A stretch of DNA of 64,000 nt, taken from Rhizobium sp. 18055 (GTDB lineage Bacteria; Pseudomonadota; Alphaproteobacteria; Rhizobiales; Rhizobiaceae). The stretch spans positions 1-64,000 of the forward strand of contig NZ_CACSKD010000012.1 in assembly GCF_902706285.1 (NCBI RefSeq), given 5' to 3'. A program made the position numbers and the translations under genes. Shown here piece by piece: positions 9,401 through 17,735 of this stretch. Below the pieces are notes generated by a model. The model was not told the DNA's origin. It worked only from the letters and a program-made list of their open reading frames with translations, and did not search any database. Each line of letters begins with the position of its first letter. Position 1 is the stretch's first letter.

Positions 9401-9858
9401 CGTTCGAGATCCATATGGAGGATGTCCGGACCAAGTCGAGGACGCGCTGGGAAACACGGCGGAATACGGGTTCGGGTGCCGAACAGCAGGTGCCTCTCTA
9501 TGTCGCCATCGGTGCGTCGCTTGCAGCCGTATACGGCAGTTCCGGGTTGCGTGGTGGCGCAAGAGGCATGTCGCCAGCATTGTTCGACGAAGCGTTCTCG
9601 AAGATGGATGGTAAGAACCAGCGAGCCATGATGTCGTTCTACGCCGAGCTCGGCCTGCAGGTGGTGATTGCCGCGCCTTTGGAAAAGAAGGCAACCATCA
9701 GCGGTTATATGCATACTCTGGTCGAGATAGACCGCATCGGCGAGCAATCGTCTGCGGATACGGTCTATGTCGGTCAACGTGCCCGGGACGAACTTCTTGC
9801 CATGGACCCGGAGACATTGAGCGATGACGAAATCGTCGCACGGATGGCGGCGGAATAA
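6400..9858 (+). CDS. jetC: Wadjet subunit JetC (SMC/MukB-like ATPase)
   Basis: A 1,152-residue SMC-like ATPase. The P-loop is G30-ENRS-GKST, followed by long heptad-rich coiled-coil arms. A hinge-like globular region is around residues 480-640 and a second arm precedes the C-terminal head. The head has an ABC signature-like SGAEQQ (residues 1025-1030) and a Walker B ALFDEAF with D1063/E1064. All residues needed for ATP hydrolysis appear present. In the family JetC dimers extrude plasmid DNA and present it to JetD. The length and the early LVNWDLF head start fit JetC rather than a chromosomal Smc. It is coupled to jetB by ATGA and overlaps jetD. Confidence 0.9.
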   Translation: MMELRRLTLVNWDLFDVEDIEVRGNFGILGENRSGKSTILDMVQVVLSGASRQYLKLNAVAGEGGKGRTASKRTVLSYCLGTLGDGDVRRAETITYIALGFEDKDNKRPPVTIGLAIEARQTEASETILGRFVCIGKLLTTADFTETREEGSYAASWDDVKARTIASVGPANFINHRDKAIDFVREYMRRLVPSMPNAEQSATSLLKAIVNAMTLNQGYSATEFVRRFILEENPIKIGELRSSIETYRGVSATIVTLREKLEALKEIRIQVLAFADSLHQKDLANWLARRARWLASRAENQAIKQEIAEARRFIDAESEDRDIALEGIKEARQEISRLTKAIAIHAAKSGRDQWLETLRGVAAEHDRLARDVDKRRRAAADLADIIHGFDEAAIVKVYCTLAVLRDSDRSALRRAEHELRVKAADILEKVEKRRRAVAAQIVPLENEIADLHKALMQAHEPGFSTYLSPDTRSLLRKLESQGMDARPLCDLLEIIDPGWTNAAEALLGRDREAVFVERRHIQEATALFRDGRRDFRGASLVSLNKLAEFRDHPQASTFPTIFRTEDPDAGAFLQRRYGNVRLALTLEHFNLPGRALMQDGLYDDGLVRSHRSINPREHKIGKSAQADHLRNLQEEFASKGTILSELHREDRLLARVVATLDASSRPDADWLADMLDGIDDCRMRKTDAQMKVDAIDAAGDDGLRDRLLGQEGFLGRKEAELRAIEDRVGKYRVDAEAGERNLKGGDGMEGSASNLKVARTLYHAFRKLYNYPEGSAAYREKLVLLRSSRSPASVLSGQTARFEAAAHRKLGHQSTEEATRAAERNRIAELETRRTLREYFNNAKFGVSSQVGPESPLLTDIKPWMDQLIDEIESNELRRYEDRAREASERASVLFRGEFVNALNTRVSKMERDIEALNRSLKGHPFHYEIYSFHRSAEAEFLPILKIIEISRISDDALDALFKPDMPDDFPHKDTINAVEQLLEDPDKDVSAFEDYRNFYTFEIHMEDVRTKSRTRWETRRNTGSGAEQQVPLYVAIGASLAAVYGSSGLRGGARGMSPALFDEAFSKMDGKNQRAMMSFYAELGLQVVIAAPLEKKATISGYMHTLVEIDRIGEQSSADTVYVGQRARDELLAMDPETLSDDEIVARMAAE

Positions 9859-11041
9859 GCTGGTGGCGCGTAAATTCGAGACGGCAGCCGGCCTGCTTAA
9901 CGACCTGCTCGATCGTTTCGAAGCGGGCACGGCGCAGCCGGTCGGTTATCCCGATCATGATGCATTCCTAAGCGTCACGGCGAGCGATACGTTTGCCAGG
10001 GCAACTGCCGAGGCCGAGCGTGCCGGTTGTGTCGAGCGTGTCTGGGGTGTCGGGCGACGACGTGCGGAACTCAAGTTTGTCAGGCTGGCCGACGCTCCTT
10101 CGCTATACCGCTTTCTGGATCGGATACCGGCGCGCGAGGCGGCCGCGGGTGTCGGCGAAGCCATGCTGGATGGGTTGGATCTGCATCCGAAGCTCCGTGA
10201 GGCTGTTCTTGCCGCTATCGATGCATGGTCGCGAAATAGAACTTGGGCCTCCCTGGGGCGCGATGACGCGGTATTGATGCGCACCGCCATCATGCTTGCC
10301 CAGGCCATGCTGGACGGATCCCACCGCGGCCTGGATTATCGTACGTTTTCGCGGCGGACCGTTGCCAACAGCAAGGCGCTGGAAAGGTTGGAGGGTCCGG
10401 TACTGCGGCTGATCGGATCGGTCGTCGATGTTCCGCCGTCAAGCAATGCGCGGGCGGCTTTCGCAGCTCTTGGCCTGGAGCGTTTTGGCCCGCCACTGCT
10501 GCTGTCCGGCGCGTTTCTGCTTGACCGGCAACCGGTTTCACCATCGCTGCCATATCTGGGTATTCCGCCGACCGCGATGATGCGGATAGGTTTCGACAGA
10601 TTGCCCGCTTACGTCCTAACGATCGAGAATTTCGCGAGCTTCAACCGGCACGTCCTGGAGGCGGATCCGGATCGGGTCGGGCTCACGCTTTATGTCGGCG
10701 GATACCCTTCTCTGGCGACACAAAAAGCGCTCTCGGAACTGGGGACCATTCTCCCTCTGACCGTGCCATTTTTCCATTGGTCGGATATCGACCCGGACGG
10801 CACATGGATCTTTCGCACCATCGAACGTGAGTTAGGGCGTGTTCTGCGCCCGCATCTGATGTCGCGTGAACTCGCAGAAGAGTACGGGGAGCCATTGGCT
10901 GGGTATTCCAGGCTGCGGCGAAACGAGGCGTCCCACTCACTGATATCCGATCTTGCTAATTATTTTGCGGAACCGGGAGCAAAAATTATGGAACAAGAGC
11001 AGATTGACCCTCAGATTCCTAATTGGTTGAAAGCAGATTGA
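9824..11041 (+). CDS. jetD: Wadjet nuclease subunit JetD (Toprim, TopoVI-A-like)
   Basis: Up to 405 residues. The N-terminal half is the DUF3322-like module. The C-terminal half is the DUF2220/Toprim-like nuclease with the metal-site pattern E268 (LTIENFASFN) and D321-I-D323 (FHWSDIDPDG), the equivalent of the TopoVI-A Toprim acidic set. In the family JetD cuts the looped circular DNA. The ATG at 9824 overlaps jetC by 35 bp; a GTG at 9863, just after the jetC stop, is an alternative that removes 13 residues. The catalytic signature is intact, so the operon looks functional. Confidence 0.88.
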   Translation: MTKSSHGWRRNKLVARKFETAAGLLNDLLDRFEAGTAQPVGYPDHDAFLSVTASDTFARATAEAERAGCVERVWGVGRRRAELKFVRLADAPSLYRFLDRIPAREAAAGVGEAMLDGLDLHPKLREAVLAAIDAWSRNRTWASLGRDDAVLMRTAIMLAQAMLDGSHRGLDYRTFSRRTVANSKALERLEGPVLRLIGSVVDVPPSSNARAAFAALGLERFGPPLLLSGAFLLDRQPVSPSLPYLGIPPTAMMRIGFDRLPAYVLTIENFASFNRHVLEADPDRVGLTLYVGGYPSLATQKALSELGTILPLTVPFFHWSDIDPDGTWIFRTIERELGRVLRPHLMSRELAEEYGEPLAGYSRLRRNEASHSLISDLANYFAEPGAKIMEQEQIDPQIPNWLKAD

Positions 11042-11650
11042 TAAGTTCCCCTAAGAGGAAAGGGTCCTGTCGATCAGAGCTCAAAGGCGAATAAAATTCG
11101 CAAATTCTTAAAAAATACGTTGTCAAGCCTCCATGCCATCAGACCCCGCAACCAACCATTTGTAATATCCGACCAGCTTCGAAACAGAACAGCTCGCGTG
11201 GAGCATTCCACCGGGCCGTCTCGCGTTACGGATAAGGCGGCCACGGGGTCGCTAAACGCCTTTGAACCCTCATCCTGTCAATGGTGCCAACTCCTGCGCA
11301 GTAGCGCGACCGGCGATCGAAGTGGGTGATTGCCGTCGACATTCGTGCGTTACGTCGTCAGACGCTTTTGCGAAGAGGGCCGCTTTTGTGGGCAGGCCTT
11401 CGCATTTTGATTCCGTAATGTTGAGTATATAATTCCACATATGTGGCTATGATGGCATGTCACTGTCAAAATTCTTTGAACATGTGCAAAAATCTACCCA
11501 TTTTTGAACAATTCAGAACCGTTTTCATCCTAACGGTCCTTGTCACTGCTTCGCAGCGGGCATAAGCCGCCAGCGTCAAATTGCCCCGCGCTGAATTGAC
11601 GCCTCAGCAAAACCCGGTGGCTGCCTCCCACAGCCACAAAGGAGCCAATC
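11042..11650. other. Intergenic region after jetD, with a possible terminator
   Basis: No convincing gene in 609 bp; a 69-codon frame at 11120 has no family features. A bulged hairpin at 11369-11404 (TGCGAA..GGCC / GGCC-TTCGCA) followed by ATTTTG resembles a plus-strand terminator. Beyond it the DNA is AT-rich (about 11410-11530), ending in an ordinary Shine-Dalgarno (AAAGGAGCC) before the next gene. The compositional drop matches the one before jetA and may mark the island's right edge. Confidence 0.4.
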
Positions 11651-12352
11651 ATGAGAGATCTTCCGGGTCTGCCGTCCCGCCGAAGCTTCCTGAAAGCATC
11701 GGCGGCGACCGCGGCCATCGCCGGCATTGCCGTTCCGGTCAAGGCCGAAGAGCCACCAGCCCCCGTCCCGCTCGCCGACTACAAGCCAGACTGTCTCAAG
11801 CCCACGGAGTGGGCCTTCGTCATGGCAGCGACAGCACGTTTGATCCCGTCCGAAGGCGATGGCCCCGGCGCGATCGAGGCGCGCGTGCCCGTGTTCATCG
11901 ACAAGCAGCTCGCCGGTGATTTCGGCAAGGCGTCTGCCTGGTACATGCAGGGCCCGCACGACGCAGCAGCCAGCCCGCTGCGCGGCTGGCAGACGCCGCT
12001 CAACCCGCTGGAGATCTACCAGCAGGCGATCCCGGTGTTCGACGAATGGTGCAAGGCGACGCACGGCAAGATCTTTGCCGAACTCGACGGCGCCACCCAG
12101 GACAAGGCGCTGACCTCGCTGCAGAAGGACGAGATGAAGATCAAGCCTGAGCTGCGCGAGTTCTTCACCATCCTGCTTGGCAACACCAAGGAAGGCTATT
12201 TCTCCGATCCGATGTATGGCGGCAACCACGGCATGCAGGCCTGGAAATATATCGGCTTCCCCGGCGCCCGCGGCTCCTACAAGGAATGGGTCGGCAAGCA
12301 TAACGTCAAGTATCCGCTCGGCCCGGTCTCCATCAAAGGCGAAAGGGCTTAA
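11651..12352 (+). CDS. Gluconate 2-dehydrogenase subunit 3 family protein (Tat-exported small subunit)
   Basis: 233 residues with a twin-arginine signal (PSRRSFLKASAATAAIAGIA, then an AEE cleavage region). It continues with the gluconate-dehydrogenase gamma-subunit domain (WAFVMAATARLIPSEGDGPGA..., ending GSYKEWVG). In three-component flavocytochrome dehydrogenases the small subunit carries the Tat signal for the co-folded FAD subunit. That subunit starts 5 bp after this stop and has no signal of its own. The cytochrome gene follows, so the order small-FAD-cytochrome is complete. The sugar or sugar-acid substrate cannot be read from sequence. Confidence 0.9.
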   Translation: MRDLPGLPSRRSFLKASAATAAIAGIAVPVKAEEPPAPVPLADYKPDCLKPTEWAFVMAATARLIPSEGDGPGAIEARVPVFIDKQLAGDFGKASAWYMQGPHDAAASPLRGWQTPLNPLEIYQQAIPVFDEWCKATHGKIFAELDGATQDKALTSLQKDEMKIKPELREFFTILLGNTKEGYFSDPMYGGNHGMQAWKYIGFPGARGSYKEWVGKHNVKYPLGPVSIKGERA

Positions 12353-12357
12353 GCGCC

Positions 12358-14127
12358 ATGACACGCACAGAAAAGAAAAAAGACGTCGTCCTCGTCGGCT
12401 TCGGCTGGACCGGCGCGATCATGGGCATCGAGCTTGCCAATGAAGGCCTCGAAATCCTCGCCCTCGAGCGCGGCAACGATCAGGCCACCGTTCCGGATTT
12501 CCAGTACCCGGAGATGATCGACGAACTGAAATACGGCATTCGCTACGGGATGATGGAGAAACCGGCGAACACGACGGTTTCGATCCGTCGTTCGCTCGAC
12601 GAGACCGCGCTGCCCTATCGCAGCCTCGGCACCTTCCTGCTCGGCACCGGCGTCGGTGGTGCTGGCACGCACTGGAATGGCCTGAACTGGCGTCCGATGC
12701 TGTCGGAATACCGTCTGAAGTCCTATGCGACCGAAAAGTTCGGCGCCGGCGTCATTCCTGAGGGCATGACGATCCAGGACTATCCGATGACCTATGAAGA
12801 GCTGGAGCCGCATTTCGAGCGCTTCGAATACGTCGCCGGCATTTCCGGCCAGGCCGGCAATCTCAACGGCAAGATCATCGAAGGCGGCAACCCGTTCGAG
12901 GCACCGCGCTCGCGCGACTACCCGATGCCGCCAATGCCGACGACCTGGGACGCCGTCAAGTTCCGTGACGCGGCCAAGGCTGCCGGCTGTCACCCGTTCC
13001 CGGCTCCGGGCGGCATCGCCTCGCAAGCCTATGTGAACGAATACAACATGCAGATGGGCCCGTGCAATCACTGCGGCTTCTGCGAGCGCTACGGCTGCTA
13101 CAACTATTCGAAGTCCTCGCCGCAGACGGCGATCATCGATGCGTTGAAGCGCAAGAAGAACTTTGAATACCGCGTCAATGCAGAAGTGCTGCGCGTCGAG
13201 ATGGCCGCCGACGGCAAGACCGCCACCGGCGTCACCTATTTCGACCACAAGACCGGCGAAAACGTCTTCCAGCCGGCCGACCTGGTCATCCTCTCGGCCT
13301 TCTCGCTGAACAATGTCCACCTGATGCTGCTGTCGAAGATCGGCCAGCCTTACGACCCCAACACCGGTGAAGGTGTCGTCGGTCGCAACTACGCCTACCA
13401 GATGCTCGGCGGCTACACGATGTTCTTCAAGGACGAAGAGTTCAATCCGTTCATCGGCACCGGTGCCAACGGCTTCTGCATCGACGATTACGGCATGGAC
13501 AATATCGACTTCGGCAAGGAAGGCTTCATCGGCGGCGCCTACTGGCGTGCTGGCCAGAGCAATGGCCAGCCGGGCCACAGCATGCCGCTTCCGGCCGACA
13601 CGCCAAGCTGGGGTGCGGGATGGAAGAAGGGCATCGGCGACTGGTACGGCCATGCGATGTCGATCGGTGCGCACGGCTCGCTGATGTCTTACCGCGACAA
13701 CTACCTCGATCTCGATCCGACCTACAAGGATCGCCATGGTCGCCCGCTGATGCGCATGACCTTCAACTGGAAAAACAACGACATCAAGATGATGGAGTTC
13801 ATGAAGTCGAAGATGGAGCCGATCGTGAAGTCGATGAACCCCGACATTGCGCAGGCCGGCTTCAAGAAGGAAGGCGCGATGTTCGACGTGCGTCCTTACC
13901 AGACGACCCACAACACCGGCGGCACCGTCACCGGCGACGACCGCAAGACCTCGGTCGTCAACCGGTATCTCCAGTCCTGGGACGCGCATAACGTCTTCGT
14001 CCTGGGTGCCAGCGCCTTCCCGCAGAACACGCAGTACAACCCGACCGGCATGGTCGGCGCTCTGGCCTATTGGGCGGCGCATCACATCCGCAAGGATTAC
14101 CTGCCCAACCCACGGCCGCTGGCATAA
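12358..14127 (+). CDS. GMC-family FAD dehydrogenase large subunit
   Basis: 589 residues. The dinucleotide-binding motif is near the N-terminus (VLVGFGWTGAIMGIELANEG, glycines G18/G20/G23 approximately), a GTGVGGAGTHWNG substrate/FAD loop lies at about 98-110, and the C-terminal GMC block has GASAFPQNTQYNPTG. A four-cysteine run, CNHCGFCERYGC (about residues 236-247), resembles the 3Fe-4S-binding insert known in fructose and glucose FAD-dehydrogenase large subunits; this assignment is inference. It probably oxidises an aldose, ketose or aldonate in the periplasm and passes electrons to the cytochrome. Start ATG at 12358 directly follows the small-subunit stop. Confidence 0.9.
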   Translation: MTRTEKKKDVVLVGFGWTGAIMGIELANEGLEILALERGNDQATVPDFQYPEMIDELKYGIRYGMMEKPANTTVSIRRSLDETALPYRSLGTFLLGTGVGGAGTHWNGLNWRPMLSEYRLKSYATEKFGAGVIPEGMTIQDYPMTYEELEPHFERFEYVAGISGQAGNLNGKIIEGGNPFEAPRSRDYPMPPMPTTWDAVKFRDAAKAAGCHPFPAPGGIASQAYVNEYNMQMGPCNHCGFCERYGCYNYSKSSPQTAIIDALKRKKNFEYRVNAEVLRVEMAADGKTATGVTYFDHKTGENVFQPADLVILSAFSLNNVHLMLLSKIGQPYDPNTGEGVVGRNYAYQMLGGYTMFFKDEEFNPFIGTGANGFCIDDYGMDNIDFGKEGFIGGAYWRAGQSNGQPGHSMPLPADTPSWGAGWKKGIGDWYGHAMSIGAHGSLMSYRDNYLDLDPTYKDRHGRPLMRMTFNWKNNDIKMMEFMKSKMEPIVKSMNPDIAQAGFKKEGAMFDVRPYQTTHNTGGTVTGDDRKTSVVNRYLQSWDAHNVFVLGASAFPQNTQYNPTGMVGALAYWAAHHIRKDYLPNPRPLA

Positions 14128-14138
14128 GGAGAGCGACG

Positions 14139-15449
14139 ATGAAAACCTTTCTTCGCACGATCCTTGCGCTGGTCGTTCTCGGCGTTATCGCCCTCGTCGC
14201 CTTCATCTTCGTGCCGGTTCAACGAACCGGCCCGGTCACCGAACTCGCAGCCGACTACCAGCCCCCGAAGGGCGCCGGTGAATATGTCATGCGGGCATCG
14301 GACTGCATGGCCTGTCATACGGCAGAGGGCGGCAAGCCTTTCGCCGGTGGCCGTGCCATCCAGAGCCCGATGGGCACGATCTACACCACCAACATCACGC
14401 CCGACAAGGAAACCGGCATCGGCACCTATACGCTCGCCGACTTCCGCGCCGCCCTCTACGACGGTGTCGACAAGCATGGTGCGCACCTCTATCCGGCCAT
14501 GCCCTACGACAGCTATCGCAAGCTGTCGGAAGAGGATATCCGCGCCCTTTATGATTACTTCATGAAGGACGTGCAGCCGATTTCGAACGCGGTTGCGGAA
14601 ACCAAGCTCGCGTTTCCTTTCAACATGCGCTTCGGTCTTCGCGCCTGGAACTGGCTGGCACTGGGCAAGGCGGGCTTCCAGCCGGCTGCCGATGGAGATG
14701 CCCAGTTCAACCGTGGTGCCTATCTGGTCCAGGGCACCGGCCATTGCGCCGCATGCCACAGCCCACGCAACCCGCTGATGATGCAGTCCGGTTCCAACGA
14801 AAAGGATCAGGCCTTCCTTTCCGGCGGCGAGATCGATGGCTTCAGCGCTCCCGATCTTCGTGGACCGCAAAGCGGCCCGCAGACGTGGAGCACCGAACAG
14901 ACCGCCGCCTATCTGGCGACTGCCCGCAACGCCCACTCGACGGCAACCGGCGAAATGATGCTCGTCGTTCGCGACTCGCTGCAGTACATGACGCATGAGG
15001 ACAACATGGCGATTGCCACGTACCTCAAGACGATCGGCAGCGGCGGTCATGACGGTGCGGCCCCGGCCAAGGTCGAGGCTAACGATACCGAGAAAATGTT
15101 GACGGACGCCAAGGCGGACATGCCGCTCGGGCCGCGTCTCTACATCGACAACTGCGCAGCCTGCCACGCCGTCAACGGCAAGGGCGCCGGGGAAATATTC
15201 CCGGAACTCGATGGCAACTCGCTCGTCACGGCGAAATCACCGAAGGGCCTGATCAGCGTCATCCTGCATGGTGCGGAACTGCCGTCGACGGCCGACCGCC
15301 CGATGAAGGTTCGGATGCAGGGCTACGACGACCGCCTGTCCGACGACGAAGTTGCTGCCCTTGCGACGTTCCTGCGCGAAGGCTGGCACAACAAGGCTCC
15401 TGCCGTATCGAACGCAGACGTTGCACCGGTGCGCGAGGAAAAGCACTAA
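14139..15449 (+). CDS. Tri-haem cytochrome c subunit of the GMC dehydrogenase
   Basis: The ATG at 14139 after AAGGAGAGCGACG gives 436 residues with an N-terminal membrane anchor (about residues 5-25). There are three CxxCH haem sites: C56-MACH, C203-AACH and C339-AACH. This is the standard cytochrome of gluconate/fructose/sorbitol dehydrogenases and carries electrons from the FAD subunit to ubiquinone or an oxidase at the outer face of the inner membrane. The upstream-extended frame (from 14070) lies inside the FAD gene and is rejected. The anchor is N-terminal rather than C-terminal. Confidence 0.9.
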   Translation: MKTFLRTILALVVLGVIALVAFIFVPVQRTGPVTELAADYQPPKGAGEYVMRASDCMACHTAEGGKPFAGGRAIQSPMGTIYTTNITPDKETGIGTYTLADFRAALYDGVDKHGAHLYPAMPYDSYRKLSEEDIRALYDYFMKDVQPISNAVAETKLAFPFNMRFGLRAWNWLALGKAGFQPAADGDAQFNRGAYLVQGTGHCAACHSPRNPLMMQSGSNEKDQAFLSGGEIDGFSAPDLRGPQSGPQTWSTEQTAAYLATARNAHSTATGEMMLVVRDSLQYMTHEDNMAIATYLKTIGSGGHDGAAPAKVEANDTEKMLTDAKADMPLGPRLYIDNCAACHAVNGKGAGEIFPELDGNSLVTAKSPKGLISVILHGAELPSTADRPMKVRMQGYDDRLSDDEVAALATFLREGWHNKAPAVSNADVAPVREEKH

Positions 15450-15747
15450 TAAAATCAGGGCGCCGGCATCGCGAACACGTGCTGCCGGCGCTGGGCTCCC
15501 GAAACAACTGGCTCAGTCGGGCTTGCGCGCAAACGGCATTGGGTTCCGGGGACCGGCAGGGTTGCCGCTCGCCTCTTAGCGAGCAGAGACAAGCCGGGCA
15601 GACGGGGTTGCCAGGCCGGGGTGGCTCATACTGTCGATTCACCGGCAGAGCGATATTTTAGTTGTCAGTCATGCAATCGTCCGGCACCATCGCTGGTTAG
15701 CTGTTTGAATTGAGTAGTCTTGCTAACAGCAGGTTGGGGAGACGGGC
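15450..15747. other. Intergenic spacer with stem-loop after the dehydrogenase operon
   Basis: A 9-bp inverted repeat GCGCCGGCA / TGCCGGCGC at 15460-15491 lies 10 bp after the cytochrome stop. It has no T-tract, so it may be a 3'-end stabiliser or a weak terminator. The rest shows no gene. Confidence 0.35.
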
Positions 15748-17622
15748 ATGTGCGCAGAGCATGTTGAACGTCGGCTGGCGGCTATCCTGGCTGCCGATGT
15801 CGTGGGCTACAGCCGTCTCCTGGAGGCCAATGAGGAGGATACGCTCAATGCCCTTCGTCTGCATCGACGTGAGCTGTTCGATCCCGCTGTCGCCAGCCAT
15901 GGCGGGCATATCATCAAGGTCATGGGCGATGGTTTCCTGGTCGAGTTCGGCAGCGTGCTCAGCGCTGCACGCTGCGCCGTCGAAATCCAGCGCGGCATGC
16001 TGGAGCGCAACATCGGGATTCCAGCGGACAGACACATCGCGTTCCGGATCGGCCTAAATCTGGGCGACATCGTCTTCGATACGGATGACTTTCACGGCGA
16101 TGGCATCAATGTGGCTGTGCGGCTGCAAGCCCTGGCAGATCCCGGCGGTATTGCCTGCTCGGCGCCCGTGCGCCACGAAGTCGGGAATAAGCTCGGTGTC
16201 AACTTCGCGGATCTGGGCGACAGGACCGTCAAGAATATTTCCCGCCCGGTGCACGTCTATTTTGCCGATTGGGACAGCGTAGTCTCCGGCGAAGAGGTTT
16301 CTCCGGTCGCAAGCGGCCATACGCGGGCATCGTTCAGCAAGCCGTCCGTTGCAATCCTGCCATTCGCCAACATCAGCAACGATCCCGAGCAGGAGTTTTT
16401 CAGCGACGGCATCACCGAAGACCTGATCACCGACCTGTCGAATGTCTCCGGTCTGTTTGTGCTGAGCCGCAATACGGTTTTCGCCTGGAAAGGCCGAAGC
16501 GAGAACCTGCAGCGCATTGCCGGCGAACTCGGTGTCGCCTATGTCGTCGAGGGTAGCTGCCGCAAGGCCAGCAACCATGTGAGGATCAATGCCGAACTGA
16601 TAGAAGCCGCGAGCGACGGTCACCTCTGGGCCGCGCGCTACGACCGGGACCTGACTGACATCTTCGAAGTGCAAGACGAGATCGCCAAGGCGATCGTCGA
16701 ACAACTGAAGGTCAAGCTACTCCCGGACGAGCAGAGGGCTATCGAGCTGGCGCCGACAGAGAGCGTGGAAGCTTACACGCACTATCTGCGGGGACGCGAA
16801 TACTACCACATTGCCTCGAGATCAAACCATCTGATGGCTCGACAGAGTTTTGCCAGAGCCATCGAACTGGATCCGGGCTATGCGCGCGCCTATGCCGGCG
16901 TCGCGGTCTGCGATGCGCGTCTGCGCTCCCAGTTTGGCGTCGCGATCTCGGTGGACGACATTCTTGCAAATACGGCGAAGGCGCTGGCGATCGATCCCAA
17001 ACTGGCGGAGGCGCATGCGGCCCGGGGGCTTGCGCTGGCGGTCGCCGGCAATCGGGTCGAGGCGGTTTATGCATTCGAGCAGGCATTGTTGCTCGGCCCC
17101 AATTGCCACGAAGCCAATCGCTACTATGCCGAGTTCTGCGTCACTGACGGGAAGTTCGAGCCAGCCGCGACATACTTTCAGCGCGCATTGGAAATCAAGC
17201 CTTCGGATTATGGTGCGCCGATGATGCTGGTGAACGTGTTTCGGTCGCTCGGGCAGATAGAAAGGGCCGAGACCTACGCGCACCTCGCGATAGAAAAGGC
17301 CGAGGAGGAAATGCGTCTCCATCCGGAGAACGCCAATGCCGCCTGTCTTGGAGCGACTGCGCTGGCCTTTCTCGGTGTCCGCGATCGGGCACTGGAATGG
17401 TTGGCCCGCTCACTGGCGACCGATCCCAACGATATAAACATCCAATACAACGCTGCCTGCACCTACGCGCTCTTGGGCGAGATCGAGCGAGCCATCGACC
17501 TGCTTGAGGTCTGGATGCCTCAGGTTGGCGTCGAGATGAGGCTTTGGTTCAAGAACGATTCCGACCTCGATACGCTTCGCGACCACCCCCGCTATTTAAC
17601 GCTGCTTGCGCTTGCCGGATAA
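15748..17622 (+). CDS. Class III nucleotidyl cyclase with TolB-like and TPR regions
   Basis: 624 residues. The N-terminal class III catalytic domain (about 7-165) shows both metal aspartates (AADVVGYSRL, D17; VMGDGFLVEF), the purine-selecting lysine (IIKVMGD) and the late GDGINVAVRLQ block with transition-state Asn/Arg, so it looks active. A TolB N-terminal-like segment follows (about 195-315, PSVAILPFANIS...FFSDGITEDLITDLS), then TPR repeats to the C-terminus. No signal peptide or TM is seen. This cyclase-TolB-TPR architecture is common and multi-copy in Rhizobiales. It lies 113 bp before the metallopeptidase gene and might signal with that cluster. Confidence 0.88.
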   Translation: MCAEHVERRLAAILAADVVGYSRLLEANEEDTLNALRLHRRELFDPAVASHGGHIIKVMGDGFLVEFGSVLSAARCAVEIQRGMLERNIGIPADRHIAFRIGLNLGDIVFDTDDFHGDGINVAVRLQALADPGGIACSAPVRHEVGNKLGVNFADLGDRTVKNISRPVHVYFADWDSVVSGEEVSPVASGHTRASFSKPSVAILPFANISNDPEQEFFSDGITEDLITDLSNVSGLFVLSRNTVFAWKGRSENLQRIAGELGVAYVVEGSCRKASNHVRINAELIEAASDGHLWAARYDRDLTDIFEVQDEIAKAIVEQLKVKLLPDEQRAIELAPTESVEAYTHYLRGREYYHIASRSNHLMARQSFARAIELDPGYARAYAGVAVCDARLRSQFGVAISVDDILANTAKALAIDPKLAEAHAARGLALAVAGNRVEAVYAFEQALLLGPNCHEANRYYAEFCVTDGKFEPAATYFQRALEIKPSDYGAPMMLVNVFRSLGQIERAETYAHLAIEKAEEEMRLHPENANAACLGATALAFLGVRDRALEWLARSLATDPNDINIQYNAACTYALLGEIERAIDLLEVWMPQVGVEMRLWFKNDSDLDTLRDHPRYLTLLALAG

Positions 17623-17735
17623 TGCCCCCTTACATTTAGTTGACTGTTTCTCCTGCTACTTTATGATGTGCTAAAATAACATCGGACGGCAAGGGTCACG
17701 TTGATTGGTGATAAGGCCTCTTTTGGGAGGGGTGG

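Noticed and set aside
12349..14085. 578-codon minus-strand frame opposite the GMC dehydrogenase
   Set aside because: Shadow of a clear GMC gene; no ribosome site or homologous motif.
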